Assembly: GCF_021347895.1 (NCBI RefSeq)
Contig: NC_067130.1
Span: 25,503,817 to 25,567,816, forward strand
Source: Acanthochromis polyacanthus
Taxonomy: Eukaryota; Chordata; Actinopteri; Pomacentridae
Direction: 5' to 3'
Length of the DNA: 64,000 bases
Positions 12,901-23,045 of this stretch are shown in pieces. The translations under genes and the position numbers were made by a program. Under the pieces are notes generated by a model. It was not told the origin of the DNA, did not search any database, and saw nothing but the letters and a program-made list of their open reading frames with translations. Every line of letters begins with the position of its first letter. The stretch's first letter is position 1.

Positions 12901-15900
12901 GCATAGAAAAAACATCGGGGCCCATCGCTTCCATCAAAACACCTGACATGAACTTTACGGGGTCTTTCCCATCCTCACTTCCTTCGGGAATGTTTAAGAT
13001 ATGGAGATTAGATCTCTGTGAGCGGTTTTTGAGGCCGTCGCATTGGTCCATCAGACTGACTCTGGAGCGTCTTGATAGTAGACTCCACTACTATTTTTGG
13101 TCTTTCTCTCCTCCTCATCCTCCTCATATTCTTCTCAGCAGACTCTTCCTCCTCCTCCTTCATCTTCAGATCTCCTCTCATCTTCTTTTTCACAAATGGG
13201 AGAACAGAGTGATTCAGAGTTTCTTGATCTTGGTTCATTGTCTCTTTTTGCCGCTGGGCTGTTGTAACAGTAGAAACATCCTTAAGTGTGGCTCTCTGTT
13301 TTGCGAATTCAGCAGACAGGTGGTCCATAGCCACCGCCACAGCTGCAGGCTTTTCAGGTGTCACAGGATCTCCTGCTGTTGTCAGGTGGTTGTTAGCAAA
13401 GGAAGCTAGCTTACCTGCAGCACGTGTGGCCGGAGTTTGTACATTAACTGACTTTGCGTGTTTAAACGTGCTCATCTTTGAGAAACTAGTTAAACTAACT
13501 TCAACAGTTAAAATTGCATTAAAAGTTGCGCAGAAGATTCGTCCAAAAGGGAGAGTTACAAAAAGTGAACCGGGAGCCTTCCCGTGTGTGCTCTCCTTAC
13601 ATGTCACAACCCGGAAGTCTCAAGACTCAATCATTTTTTAAAAAAGTTTAACTCCAGTTTTGAATAACCATTTGTCAAACAGCACAGAGCACACACACTT
13701 GGTGCTCTGTTCTTTTGGTATTTTTTGCAGCAGGATAATGTGTGTGTGTGACTGAGTCAAAATAAACTACCCTGTGTGAACTGTGTCTGTGCATGGTAAT
13801 GAAGAAACACGTCATTTAGTTTTTGGCCAACAATAGAACTCTGTTGCACAGAAGAATAAGATATGTCTGGTTCTGATACATACACATCCATTGTTGGTTT
13901 GGCTCTGTGTATGGCATGTGCCTGCAAAAAAAAATGTACATATGTAGAACCAAGTAACAAACTTATGAAAGTGTCTCCTATATTATTGTGAAGCTGCAGC
14001 ATGCTGAGTATATTTAACTACATAATATGAAAAAGAAACTGAAGGAGCCCTCTGGTAATGTACTGTATCTATTTTCCTGCCTGCATGTTGTCCTGGTGTG
14101 TACTGACTGTTTGCAATGAGAATTAGAACAATCTGAACAAATGCATCCCCATTATTATCCCCCGCCACCACGAAGTGGAAAGGGGGATATAGGTTTGGCC
14201 TCTGCCAGTCCGTCCGTCCGTCCGTCCGAGATGAAGGGGACAGCTTTTCTCGGAAACTATTAGAGCTAGGATTATGAAATTTAGTGTGTAGCTTCACACC
14301 ATGGACACCTTGATCAAGTTCGAAAATGAGACCTGTGCGATAATATTTAACAGAGTTATGGCCCTTGATCACTATTTTGGATATAGACTCATAGACATCA
14401 CATGTGGCGGGGCATATTGATGACCATGTTGTCTTGTTTTATTAAGAAGAGAAAGTTTATGGTTTTGTTATCCCACTAAATGTCATTTATAACAATGCAT
14501 TATTGGACTATTTCTGCAATCAAGTGATTATATTTAAGCAGCCTATACAAAAACATGCTCGTGAATGAATCACTATTCAGCTGCTCCACTCAGACCTATC
14601 ACTGACGGTCAAACAACTGATACATTTCACACTCTCTCGAGCCACATGTCCTTTTTTGGTCAGAAAACAATCATAATGGCAAGGCTTGAAAAGAGGATGC
14701 TGATAGCACACAGACAAGACAACTGCAGCACAGCATAGTAGCTAGTTATTCAGGTCTACATGAGCTTTTAATGAACTGAATATATTTTTATGGTCTAGTT
14801 AAACTGTGAAAAGCTCCCAGATACCACCAAACTAAGCAAATAATTTATTTTGATTCACCAAAGCTTAACTGATGAAAAACTGGTTTAGCACTTTTGATTG
14901 TAAGAAGGCAATAAGGACCCATTTTCAGGGGGAGAAACACGTGACATTGTGAAAGGACTACAATGTGTAGGTAGGATGCGAACTGAAGAGGCGCCTTTCT
15001 CCTGTTAATGAGACATGAGCCCCCCAAAAACATAGTTCGTAATATTTGGGGGGTGTCTTTAAAAACGACAATATGCTGGTTTCCCATTTATTTCTCATTT
15101 TCGTCCACTTCTCTGGGGTCAGGTCGCAAAGCCAGCAGGTGAAGTAGTTCATTCCTGACGCTTCTCTACCTAGCAATGCTTTCCAGCTACTCCTGGGCAA
15201 TCCCGAGGCGTTCCCAGGCCAAATGAGACAGGTCATGGAAAAAAATATTAGACCATCCTTATTTTATTCAATTTCTTGTTCATTTCAATGCCTGATATCA
15301 CTAAAGGTATATTACCTGAAGAATACAATGAACACAACAAAAAATGCAGCTGATTACATAATACTTAATGTCATATTTGGAATGCTTAAGCTTAATTGTT
15401 TTCCCAGGGTATATAAGAGGCCATTTCAGGTCAAATGCAGCACAGCACACACAAAGGCTAAGAATTGTTTCCTGCTTACATTAAAGCCATAGCACAACTC
15501 AGAAGTTGCCAGTTCTTACATAATGCCGAAAACAAAAGAATTATGTGAAGCCACAAAGGCAGCCATCTTGCACTGCTGGAAACTGGCATGAGTGAGAGAC
15601 AGGTAGTCAAAACAAAATGAAGCTCTCCAAGACAGCTGTTCATTACACCAAGAAAAAACAAGCCCAACATGGTACTACCAAATTGCTAGCTGGCAGGAAA
15701 CGTCTTTCTACCCCACGAGATGACCCTGCACTCATCCGTTCCTGTGTCAGGAATCGTCGTCAGACCTCCAGGGACCTGAAAAATGAGTGGTCACTGTGGA
15801 GGAATGTGACTCGTTCGGCAAGGACAGTTGGAAACCGACTTCTTGAAGGTGGTCTGAAGTCACACAGGGCACAAAAGAAGCCCTTCATCAACGAAAGGCA

Positions 15901-17660
15901 GAGGAAAACCCGATTACTCTTTGGTGGGAATCACAAGGATTGGACTTTTGATGATTGGGCTAAGGTTCTCTTCAGTGATGAATCCAGTTTTCAGTTGATG
16001 CCCTCTCCAGCCAATTTACTGGTTAGGAGGAAGCCTGGAGAAGCCTACAAACCAGACTGTCCCTACAGTAGAACATGGGGGTGCATCAGTGACGATCTGG
16101 GGTTGTTTCAGTATGGGTGGAACAGGGCAAATGCAATTGTGTGAAGGGCGAATGAACCAGGTCATGTACAGGGCTACTCTTTAAAACAGTCTACTTCTAT
16201 TAGCTGGAAAACTCTTTCCTGCCTCGAACGACTGGATTTTCCAACAAGATAATGCCCCTTGCAACACAGCAAGGTCAGTTCAAGCCTGAGTGGAGAACCA
16301 GAACATTGGAACCATGCCTTGGCCTGCTCAATCACCAGATCAAAATCCAATTGAGAACCTGTGGAAAATCATCAAACACAAAATCAAGAACCACAAGCCC
16401 CAAAACAAAACAAATTTGTTTGAATTTGTGCAACAGGAATGGGCTGCTGTGACAGCAGAACAATGTCAGAAGCTGGTGGAGAGCATGGCAAGACACATGG
16501 CTGGTGTCATCAGAAACAATGGCTATGTAATCAAGTACTAACTCCTTCTTATTGGCAGTACAATGGCATAGCTATTGATGTAAGAACTGAAGTGATTTTG
16601 GTTATTATCAAGAAAATCATGGAAAATGGCTAGATATCAGCTCTTAGATTAAACTCTTTTGAGCTAGTTTTATTGTTATTATATGTATCCAAATAAATGT
16701 ACCTTTAGTTGTACCACGCAATAAAATGAACAAGAAATTGAAGAAAACAAAGGTGGTCTAATATTTTTTTCATCTAATGTCTACTGCCCAGTTGTCAAAG
16801 CACCCAATCCCAATGTCTGGCCCAGCATGTGGGGGGCCCACTGGGTGGCGGTCCCATGTTGTTCTTTCGGGCTGTGCTTGACTGACACCCTCACGCAAAG
16901 CTCAGACACCAGACACTCACAGGCAGGTTCCCCTCTCAGGCCAGGCCTTTACTCTGGGGAAAGTGTCGCATTTCCTATTTTTTTTGTCATTATCTTTTAT
17001 TGAATTGTCCTTTGTCTGATCCCTCCACAAGGACCAATTTGCCTTGGGAGACCCTACCAGACACTATTGCCCTGACAATATAGCTTCCAGAGTTCACAAC
17101 CCTTTGCCTAAGTAATCATTGGCATGCATGTTATTCTTGCCCTCACCATTTAACATGGTAGTGCAATACCATAAACTTTAATTGAAAGACTTTAACTTAA
17201 AGACCACAACAAAGAAAAGTAAAAACCATAAAACTAAACAGAGGAACAAACCTAATCCTCTATAAATATGAGAATGCATCCTTCCATCCCACACTGTAAA
17301 CACAGCACCATGTATAATGTGTAAATGATGACATGCTTCCATGCTTCACTGACCTTTGCTCTCTGGTTCTGGAACCACACCTGTACCACACGAACACTGA
17401 GTCCAGTCTCTGCAGCCAGAGTCTCTCTCACCTGCAAATCACAGCGCATATACATTCGTCAGCCCATTTTACATGCTAAAATCCTCCTGAGCTTCCTGTT
17501 GTGCCTATTTCCAAATATCAGACAGGTCTTGCATCATCAGACACCCAGTGCTACTGATCTAAAAAAGCTCTACATAGTGCATGAAAAAAGTATTGTGCAT
17601 TTCCCTCAGTAGTCAAGTTGTAATGGTAGGCTGTGTTGAGATTATCTCAGTGTGGTTGAG

Positions 17661-17753
<93 letters not shown>

Positions 17754-20700
17754 ATTTTTCACATATCTGTACAACTGTATATTGGAAATATTTTATATCT
17801 GGCAGGTGCACTGTTTGGGACAAAAGGTGAGTTTGAACCTGTTTGTATCAGCAGAGGCCACTTTGGGGGCCTTGTTCTTGCCTTTAGTTGGGGAGATGAA
17901 GTTGAATAGGTTAAGAGTTAGGACAAGAGTTGAGAAGGAAGCTATATTGTTATATGTAGTTTAAATATTGAGGTCTTACATTAATTTACAAATCTCTTCA
18001 TCATGGCACCTGTTAGTGGATTGGACATATTAGGCAGCAAGTGAACATTTTGACCTCAAAGTTGATGTGTAAGAAGCAGGAGAAATTGGCAAGGGTGAGG
18101 CTTTGCATTTGACAAGGGTCAAATTGTGATGGCAAGATGACTGGGTCAGAGCATTTCCAACACTACAGCTCTTGTGGGGTGTTCCTGGTCAGTAGTGGTC
18201 AGTATCTATCAAGAGTGGTCCAAGGAAGGCACAGTGGCGAACCAGGGTCAGGGTCATGTGCAGCCTCACTGATACATGTGGGGAGCTAAGGCTGGCTCAT
18301 GTGGTCAGATCCAATAGACGAGCTACTGTTGCTCATATTTCTAAAGAAGTTAATGGTGCTTCTTAAAGAAAGGTGTCAGAATACAGAGTGAATTGCAGTT
18401 CATTGCGTGTGGACCTGAATAGCAGCAGACCATTCAGGGTGCCCCTGCTGAATCCTGTGCAATGCCAAAAGCATCAACAATGGACACATGAGCATCAGAA
18501 CTGGACCACAGAGCAATGGAAGAAGGATGTCTGATTTGATGAATAACATTTTCGTTGACATCATGTGGATGGCCAGGGGTGCAGCTTACCTGGAGAACAT
18601 ATGGCACCACGATGCACTACGGGAAGGAGGCAAGCCGGCGGAGGCAGTGTGATGCTTTGTGAAGTAGTGCAATAATGTATATGTACAAGGCATAAGTGAA
18701 CGGGATATTGAATATTGAAAAGAAGTTGCATGTGGATTGTCTGTTGAATCTATTGTTTCAGGTTCAGCAGGCGGACAGCCAGTGGGAAGAAGTTCCTCCT
18801 CATCCTCTCTATGTTTGCGTTCAGGCAGCGGTAACGCCGCCCTGACGGCAGAGAGAACAGTCTGTGGCTGGGGTGGGTGGGCTTATTAGCAATGTTCTTG
18901 GCCTTTAACCTGCAGCATTTGTTGTCAATGTCCTGCAGGTTGGGGAGGGTGGTTCTGACGGTGTGCTCAGCCGAGGGGTCCATCCTCCTCAGGGGCGAAG
19001 AAGTCCTGCTGGGTGCTGCTGCCCATCCAGCTGGTGATACTCCCAGACAAAACACTCTCAGTGGTGCAGGTGTAGGAGTTCCTGAGCACCTTGAGAGGGA
19101 GCTTGAAGTCCCTCAGGCATCTGAGGTGGCAGAGACATTGTCGAGCCTTCTTCACCAGGGTGTTGATGTGACAGGACCACGTCAGGTTCTGTGTGATGTA
19201 AACACCCAGGTACTTAAAGCTCTCCACTCTCTCCACCTCTGTCCCGCTGATCCTTAGTGGGTAGTGTGCCCTCTGCTGCTTCTTGTTGTAGTCCACAATC
19301 AGCTCCTTGGTCTTGCTGATGTTCAGGAGGAGGCTGTTGTCTCTGCACCAGCCCTCCAGGTGGGCGATCTCCATCAAATAGTCCTCCTCGTTGTTGTCGG
19401 AGATCAGACCCACCATTGCTGTGTCATCAGCAGACCTAATGAAAGTGTTAGAGTCTGATGTGGACAAACAGTGATTAGTGTACAGCAAGTACAGCAGAAG
19501 GCTCAGCACACAGCCCTTGGGGGCACTGATGTTCAGGGTGTGTGAGTGGGACAGGTGTTTTCCCACTCGAACCACCTGTGATCTGCTGGTCAAAAAGTCG
19601 ATCCACCTGCACAAGGAGGAGGTGGGTCCAAGTTCCTGCAGCTTAGTGACCAGTATGGAGGGGATTATGGTGTTGAATGCTGAACTGAAGTCCATGAAGA
19701 GTGTTCACACATAATTCCCCTTCTTAGGGTCCAGGTGGGCCAGGGCTGTATGTAGCAGGTGCTTGATGGTGTCCTCTGTGGATCTATTGGCTATGCCAGT
19801 ATGCAAATTGTACGTGGTCTAGGGAGGCAGGTAGAGAGAAGGTGATGAAGTGTCAAACCAGTTTTTCCAATCATTTCATCACCACAGAGGTAAGATCAAT
19901 GAGTTGATAGTCATTCAGACAGCTGGGCTTGGTTTTTATGGAGACAGGAACAATGACGGACTGCTTAAAGCACCTGGGGATGATGCACGGTTAGAGTAAG
20001 AGGTTGAATATTTCCTTGATCACCGATGCTAGCTGGTTGGCACATGTACACCTTTTCATGGAAACGGTATTCCCTGATAGCTGTGACCTATTTCAACAGG
20101 ATAGTGCGCCGTGCCACAAAGCAAAAATGAATGGTTCAGGAATGACTTGAGGAGCACAACAATTAGCTTGATATGTTGACTTGGCCTTCCAATTCCCTTG
20201 ATCTCAATTCAGCTGAACATCTGTGGGATGTGCTGGACAAACAAGTTGGATCCATGGAGTGCCCACCTCACACCTTACAGGACTTAAAGGATCTGCTGCT
20301 AACATCTTTGTGCCCATTACCACAGCACACCTTCAGGATGTCTAAGGGAGCCCTTGCGTTGACTGGTCAGGGCTGTTTTGGTGACAAAACGGGGACCAAC
20401 ATACTATTAGGCAGGTGGTCATAATGTTACACCTGATTGGTGTATATTTGCGAGTAAGCAGCTTACCTACAAATCCTACACCTCATTTGTGTTTTGTTTT
20501 TCAACCTGTATTCAATGATTACATCACACAGTGATTATCTCAAGGCTTGTAGATCTTGTACTACAGTTACACATTTTTCTTCTTTATGTTATTAGACTTT
20601 ATATGCTTCAGTCAAACCTAACTGCACTGCTTTCAGTTTGATTTCCACATTTCAAAAAGTAAGTGATCAACAGAAAAAAAAGTTCTGACTTGACTACCAA

Positions 20701-21412
20701 AAAACTTACTATCATTCAATATCAAGTGCATCATTTCAGTATTGTCTTACCATATCCTGATACAGTATGTACACTGTCTACCTTTTCTTACCTTTCTGCA
20801 GGGTTTCGAGGAAACCTCAAATGAGGCCTTAAAGGCTCTCCTCTGCTGGGTGGTGAGGATAGTGCGAGGCCGTTTTGGTCTACGAGAGTCTTTGCTGTCT
20901 TCACAACCTTTCCCTGCTGCAGGGAATTTCTCTGACTTCATGTCCAAATCCTCATCCTCACTTTTATCTGTCACCACAAAACATGCAGTTAATTTATTTC
21001 ATTTGACCTGCATCTGATATTTCTTTTTTTGCACTGCAAGCAAGGTAAAATCCATGATACTATCAATAATACGCAATCTCCAACTTCCAGATTATTACAG
21101 TACATGAAGAAGTCTATAAGATACGCTTTAAAATTTTGTTGTAGTCTATTACAGTCTGTTATAGAATCTCCAGTCTTACCTGAGTCCGAGTTGTCTGGAC
21201 TGACTGTGCTGAGAAGATCCCCCTCCCTCTCATAGTCACTTTTGCATAGCAGCTGACCTTCTTTTAAGACAAACTCGTCTCCTTTGCACAGCTGGCGCTC
21301 ACAGATGCAGCAGCAGAAGCAAGTGACGTGGTAAACACTCTCTGGAGCTCGCATTACAAAGTCTGTTGGTGCTATTTTCTCCAGGCAGCCGCTACACTTA
21401 GTTGCAAACAAC
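3771..21412 (-). CDS. lmx1b: LMX1B-type LIM-homeodomain transcription factor, partial gene (six 3' exons)
   Basis: Join of six minus-strand exons: 21412-21180, 20967-20792, 17431-17354, 9545-9479, 7550-7377, 3913-3771. All introns are GT-AG and all junction phases agree, giving 289 residues and a stop. Visible residues 6-59 form LIM domain 2 with a full set of zinc ligands; residues 108-167 form the homeodomain; the rest is a Q-rich linker and the conserved C terminus ending SSYFAS. The protein binds FLAT/E-box-type AT-rich sites in the nucleus and, in vertebrates, patterns dorsal limb, kidney podocytes, eye and midbrain-hindbrain/serotonergic neurons (known for the family). The ending [15 protein letters not shown] with MQSSYFAS matches LMX1B rather than LMX1A. 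Teleosts have two co-orthologues (lmx1ba, lmx1bb); I cannot say which this is. The start codon and LIM1 exons are absent from the window, so the gene is 5' partial. Confidence 0.95.
3914..7376 (-). other. lmx1b intron between last two coding exons
   Basis: 3.46 kb. No transposon recognised. It has a C run near 4140-4152, a small 12-bp-arm hairpin at 5534-5562 with a 5-base loop, and otherwise AT-rich unique-looking sequence. Confidence 0.6.
7377..7550 (-). CDS. lmx1b: lmx1b exon encoding C-terminal activation region (exon 7 by homology)
   Basis: 174 nt between a gatttttacag-like acceptor and a gttagc donor. It encodes visible residues 185-243. The C-terminal half, [21 protein letters not shown], is typical of LMX1B. 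The N-terminal half differs: a run of six Gln codons (near 7468-7486, seen as a CTG run on the plus strand) replaces the usual PPQQQ, and the nearby [10 protein letters not shown] is less conserved. The trinucleotide run could vary in length between individuals. Splice phase to the last exon gives G243 across the junction. Confidence 0.93.
7551..9478 (-). other. lmx1b intron, no repeats recognised
   Basis: 1.93 kb of AT-rich sequence with no transposon signature I can recognise. Near 8600-8640 are two small palindromic patches (catgtggccacatg, catatgtgccacatatg) of unknown meaning. Confidence 0.55.
9479..9545 (-). CDS. lmx1b: lmx1b exon encoding homeodomain end and first Gln tract (exon 6 by homology)
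   Basis: 67 nt from ...tttatttacag acceptor to gtgagg donor. It encodes [15 protein letters not shown] then NSQRLGQ; the first five residues finish the homeodomain and the rest is the conserved Gln-rich segment. The last base starts a Glu codon finished by the next exon (G+AG), which agrees with the LGQ-EV junction of the vertebrate protein. A Q at the position where His is common (ARRHQ) is a minor difference. Confidence 0.93.
9785..10330. mobile_element. TA-flanked inverted-repeat DNA element (Tigger/pogo-like MITE)
   Basis: Ends are CAGTGGTCCCTCGTC and, inverted, CAGTGGTTCCTTGCC, with TA on both sides (9783-9784, 10331-10332). The CAGTGGTCCCTCG start is shared by pogo/Tigger-type elements (from memory). 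No transposase. Internally it holds (TA)n at 9838-9866 and a long (GT)n at 9880-9956. Confidence 0.7.
9838..9956. repeat. (TA)n followed by (GT)n microsatellite
   Basis: A TA run at 9838-9866 is followed, after a short break, by an uninterrupted GT run of about 70 bp from 9880. Such alternating purine-pyrimidine tracts can adopt Z-DNA. Confidence 0.95.
10771..12326 (-). pseudogene. L1 ORF2 C-terminal remnant (post-RT region)
   Basis: The frame at 12326-12075 encodes [16 protein letters not shown] and ...[20 protein letters not shown], a hallmark of L1 ORF2 just after the reverse transcriptase. Further broken frames at 11959-11672, 11650-11384 and 11085-10790 continue the C-terminal region ([40 protein letters not shown]). 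Confidence 0.75.
10780..13650 (-). mobile_element. rearranged L1-clade LINE in lmx1b intron
   Basis: Minus-strand frames match fish L1: an ORF1 part (13607-12833) and an ORF2 C-terminal part (12326-10790). The reverse transcriptase, endonuclease and most of ORF2 are missing; the junction lies near 12480-12500. The element is broken by frameshifts, so it is inactive. Its 3' limit below 10790 is uncertain. Confidence 0.75.
12833..13607 (-). pseudogene. L1 ORF1 (RNA-binding protein) remnant
   Basis: First frame (13607-13008) encodes a Ser/Thr/Lys-rich N terminus with [10 protein letters not shown] and a Glu/Arg-rich stretch. A second, shifted frame (13051-12833) carries [20 protein letters not shown], which matches the start of the RRM-like domain of L1 ORF1p. 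The frame change near 13020-13050 breaks it. ORF1p normally coats L1 RNA. Confidence 0.7.
14159..14412. mobile_element. short inverted-repeat element with CCCCGCCAC ends
   Basis: Starts ccccgccaccacg and ends catgtggcgggg, inverted matches over 9 bases. It contains a (TCCG)n run at 14209-14228 (cagtccgtccgtccg). It resembles a frequent fish interspersed repeat that contains a sentence-like conserved block (ttatggcccttgatcac); assignment to a superfamily is not possible here. Confidence 0.6.
15085..15228 (-). mobile_element. 3' end of an RTE/Rex3-type LINE
   Basis: In the minus direction the sequence reads ...gctggaaagcattgctaggtagagaagcg...gctggctttgcgacctgaccccagagaagtgg..., the closing part of fish RTE LINEs (a better-preserved relative is at 33062-33273). 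It abuts the Tc1 element that begins at about 15229. Confidence 0.65.
15229..16782 (+). mobile_element. Tc1-like DNA transposon, copy 1, with long TIRs
   Basis: About 1.55 kb. Its ends are inverted over roughly 55 bp (ggtcatggaaaaaaatatta at the left; the right end reads the same with a few changes when inverted). The transposase between them is broken. A second copy of the same family is at 35599-38775 and a fragment at 38865-38945. Confidence 0.85.
15617..16541 (+). pseudogene. Tc1 transposase remnant
   Basis: The frame at 15617-16144 encodes the helix-turn-helix part ([20 protein letters not shown]) and the first catalytic Asp in [12 protein letters not shown] frame at 16290-16541 carries the third catalytic position in [14 protein letters not shown] and the C terminus. 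The middle, with the second Asp (a ccaacaagataatgcccc patch near 16237), is shifted by indels. The product would cut and paste the element at TA sites; this copy cannot. Confidence 0.85.
17354..17431 (-). CDS. lmx1b: lmx1b exon encoding homeodomain helices 2-3 (exon 5 by homology)
   Basis: 78 nt, exactly 26 codons, phase 0 at both ends, between a gcgctgtgatttgcag acceptor and a gtcagt donor. It encodes [13 protein letters not shown] followed by the recognition helix [12 protein letters not shown]48, F49, N51 and R53 of the homeodomain consensus are present (visible residues 155, 156, 158, 160), so DNA contact residues are intact. The flanking introns are crowded with transposons (mariner plus LINE on one side, Tc1 and L1 on the other), yet the exon is undamaged. 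Confidence 0.96.
17665..17751. repeat. (TG)n microsatellite
   Basis: Pure TG dinucleotide run of about 87 bp, 234 bp upstream of the homeodomain exon at 17354-17431. Confidence 0.97.
18665..20040 (-). mobile_element. 5'-truncated jockey-superfamily LINE (L2/Rex1/CR1-like)
   Basis: Minus-strand frame 19695-18967 encodes reverse transcriptase motifs: [49 protein letters not shown] (usual FADD/YADD, here SADD) and [18 protein letters not shown]. The extra 5' part reaches about 20040 in broken frames. It is inserted in the mariner-like element and is inactive (changed active-site flank and truncation). A second copy of the upstream part lies at 21725-22435. Confidence 0.8.
18967..19695 (-). pseudogene. 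LINE reverse transcriptase fragment
   Basis: A 242-codon open frame covering fingers-palm motifs 3-7 and the thumb start of a non-LTR reverse transcriptase. The catalytic box reads S-A-D-D; the two Asp are kept. It lacks an N-terminal endonuclease and so is only a piece. Confidence 0.8.
20173..20424 (+). pseudogene. C-terminal transposase fragment of the split mariner-like element
   Basis: Encodes [20 protein letters not shown], the third catalytic region (usual form SPDLNPIEHLW), followed by the C-terminal region with PQHTFRM. Substitutions at conserved positions (SLDLNSAEH) show decay. Confidence 0.8.
20792..20967 (-). CDS. lmx1b: lmx1b exon encoding linker and N-terminal half of homeodomain (exon 4 by homology)
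   Basis: 176 nt between a ...gtggtgacag acceptor and a gtaaga donor. It encodes visible residues 78 (split codon) to 136: an acidic linker ([10 protein letters not shown]), then a basic stretch RRPKRPR and the first 29 homeodomain positions including helix 1 ([18 protein letters not shown]). The RRPKRPR arm is the minor-groove-contacting N-terminal arm and likely part of the nuclear localisation signal (family knowledge). The homeodomain part appears identical to the vertebrate consensus as I recall it; the linker is less conserved, as expected. Confidence 0.95.
21180..21412 (-). CDS. lmx1b: lmx1b exon encoding LIM domain 2 (exon 3 by homology)
   Basis: This 233-nt exon starts after a pyrimidine-rich tract ending ctactctcag and ends at a gtaaga donor. 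The first base completes a codon from the unseen upstream exon; the last base starts a codon finished in the next exon. It encodes KCSGC at residues 5-9, then H28, C31, C34, C37, C56 and D59, a complete C2HC-C2CD zinc-binding LIM set that mediates protein contacts such as with LDB co-factors (family knowledge). After the LIM domain comes the SPDNSDS linker. Relative to the usual LMX1B sequence, residues 23-25 read PES where LEC is typical, and residue 42 is Cys where Arg is typical, so this copy is slightly diverged. The intron to the next exon is only 212 bp, whereas the intron upstream exceeds 42 kb. Confidence 0.95.
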
Positions 21413-21724
21413 CTGAGAGTAGACAGAAGGAGAGAGACGACTGTTATCAGTGCATATCGTCCACCGTCCATTGCTAACTTTGAATACTGTTGATCACTTT
21501 CTATAATTTCATTGGTGATAAGCCACAGAGACATCCCTTCAAAATGTCTTATTCTCATAGACTCTGACTTTTCATATTTCCACAGTGGCACCAAGTTACT
21601 AATCCAGTTGCTAATTTCACCTGACTTTTCTTCTGTTGGCATTTTTCCATGATTTGCAGCAAAATACATTCTTTCTACAGACAAGTTTACAGATGTTTGT
21701 CATACATAGAAATCTTCAAAACAT

Positions 21725-22435
21725 TTCATCACCACAGAGGTAAGATCAATGGGTCGGAAGTCATTCAGACAGCTGGGCTTGGCTTTCTTGGGGATAGGAA
21801 CAATGACGGACTGCTTTAGCACCTGGGGATGATGCACTGGTAGAGCGTGAACACCGTTGCAAGCTGGTTGGCGCAGACTTTCAGGAGACAGCCTGTTATA
21901 CCATCAGGTCCGGCAGCCTTCTTGATATTCACGTGTTGAAACATCAACCTCACGTCATGCTCAGTCACAGTGCGCGTCTCCTCCTCTCCACTGGGCAGGA
22001 TGCACGTCTCTCAGATGGGAGCCTCGAACAAGCATAAGATATTCAGTTCATCGGCCAGAGAAATGTCAGGACTCACAATGGGTATCGGTTGCTTTGTAGT
22101 CCGTCACGGTTCTTAGTCCCTGCCATAGTCCCCTGGTGTCCCTCTGCTGCAGCTCTGACTCCACTTTCTCCCCATACCTCTGTTTGGCCTCCTTCACGGC
22201 TCTGCGGACGCTATACGTAGCAGCTCGGTAAGGTCCCATGTCTCCGGTGGCGAGTCTTGTGTTGTAGGCGGTGGTGTGGGACTTCAGAGCGTTGTGGATG
22301 CCTTTGTTGGCTTCTAGTTGGTAAACGTCCTGATGGTTCTTTGGAGGATAGTGTCTTCCACTTGTTTCTCAATAAATCCCAATACTGATGTTGCAATGGG
22401 CCCACAGGAGCCCTGTTTAAAGGCCTGATTCATAT
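21725..22435 (-). mobile_element. LINE fragment 5' of the LIM2 exon
   Basis: It repeats and extends the 19870-20035 sequence (tcatcaccacagaggtaag, cagacagctgggcttgg, ttctgggg-like tracts) and belongs to the upstream, N-terminal RT part of the same jockey-superfamily LINE. It starts about 313 bp upstream of the LIM2 exon splice acceptor. No coherent frame of length. Confidence 0.7.
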
Positions 22436-22740
22436 GGAAAGAATAGAGACAATTTCCCTACTGCTCCCCACATCCACCTAATGAGGAAATATGTGATCTT
22501 TGAGAGAAGGGATTGGGTTATTAAATGCAGAAATGTTACTCAACCTGTATGTTCTGAGTCAGGTTCCCTTTGACTTACATAGGATTCCTGATTTTTTTTC
22601 CCCCATTTAATCATCTTGTCAAAGATCCCATCAATTGTGCCACATGTCGATTATAATTGTTTAGGAAAGAAAAGTTGACTCGTTACACTATAAGGTGAAT
22701 GGATTCAATAGTTATAATAAACCACGATTAGGAAAACAAA

Positions 22741-23045
22741 ACACACTGTCAGTCAAAAATGTGGACACACTTTGCCATTTAGTAGTTTTTCTTTATTTTT
22801 TAATGATTATTTATATTGTAGATTCTCACTGAAGGCATCAGAACTATGAATGAACACACACGGAATCATGTAGTAAACAAAAAAGTCTAAAATGAATCAA
22901 AACATGTATTAAATTTTAGATTCTTCAAAATAGCAACCCTTTGCTTTCATCACTTCTTTGTACAGTCTTGACATTTCTTGATGTGCTTCATTAGGTAGTC
23001 AACCTAAAATGGTTTTCCAACAGTCTTGAAGGAGTTTCTGATTGG
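22741..23045. mobile_element. terminal fragment of a Tc1-like element
   Basis: Begins actgtcagtcaaaaatgtgg and includes gattctcactgaaggcatc and tggttttccaacagtcttg, matching the terminal part of a common fish Tc1 family (from memory). It is cut off after about 300 bp. Confidence 0.65.

Larger units (their letters stand above)
17995..20446 (+). mobile_element. Tc1/mariner-type element split by a LINE
   Basis: Left half 17995-18664 and right half about 20041-20446 belong together: the left reads catcatggcacctgttagtgg ... gtggatggccagg ... ggcaagccggcggaggcagtg; the right starts catgtacaccttttcatgg and ends gcaggtggtcataatgttac. Both halves match a very common fish Tc1/mariner family, in order. 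No intact transposase frame. The LINE at about 18665-20040 separates them. Confidence 0.8.

Noticed and set aside
12738..13409. 223-codon plus-strand open frame
   Set aside because: It is the reverse-strand shadow of the L1 ORF1 remnant, with no family match.
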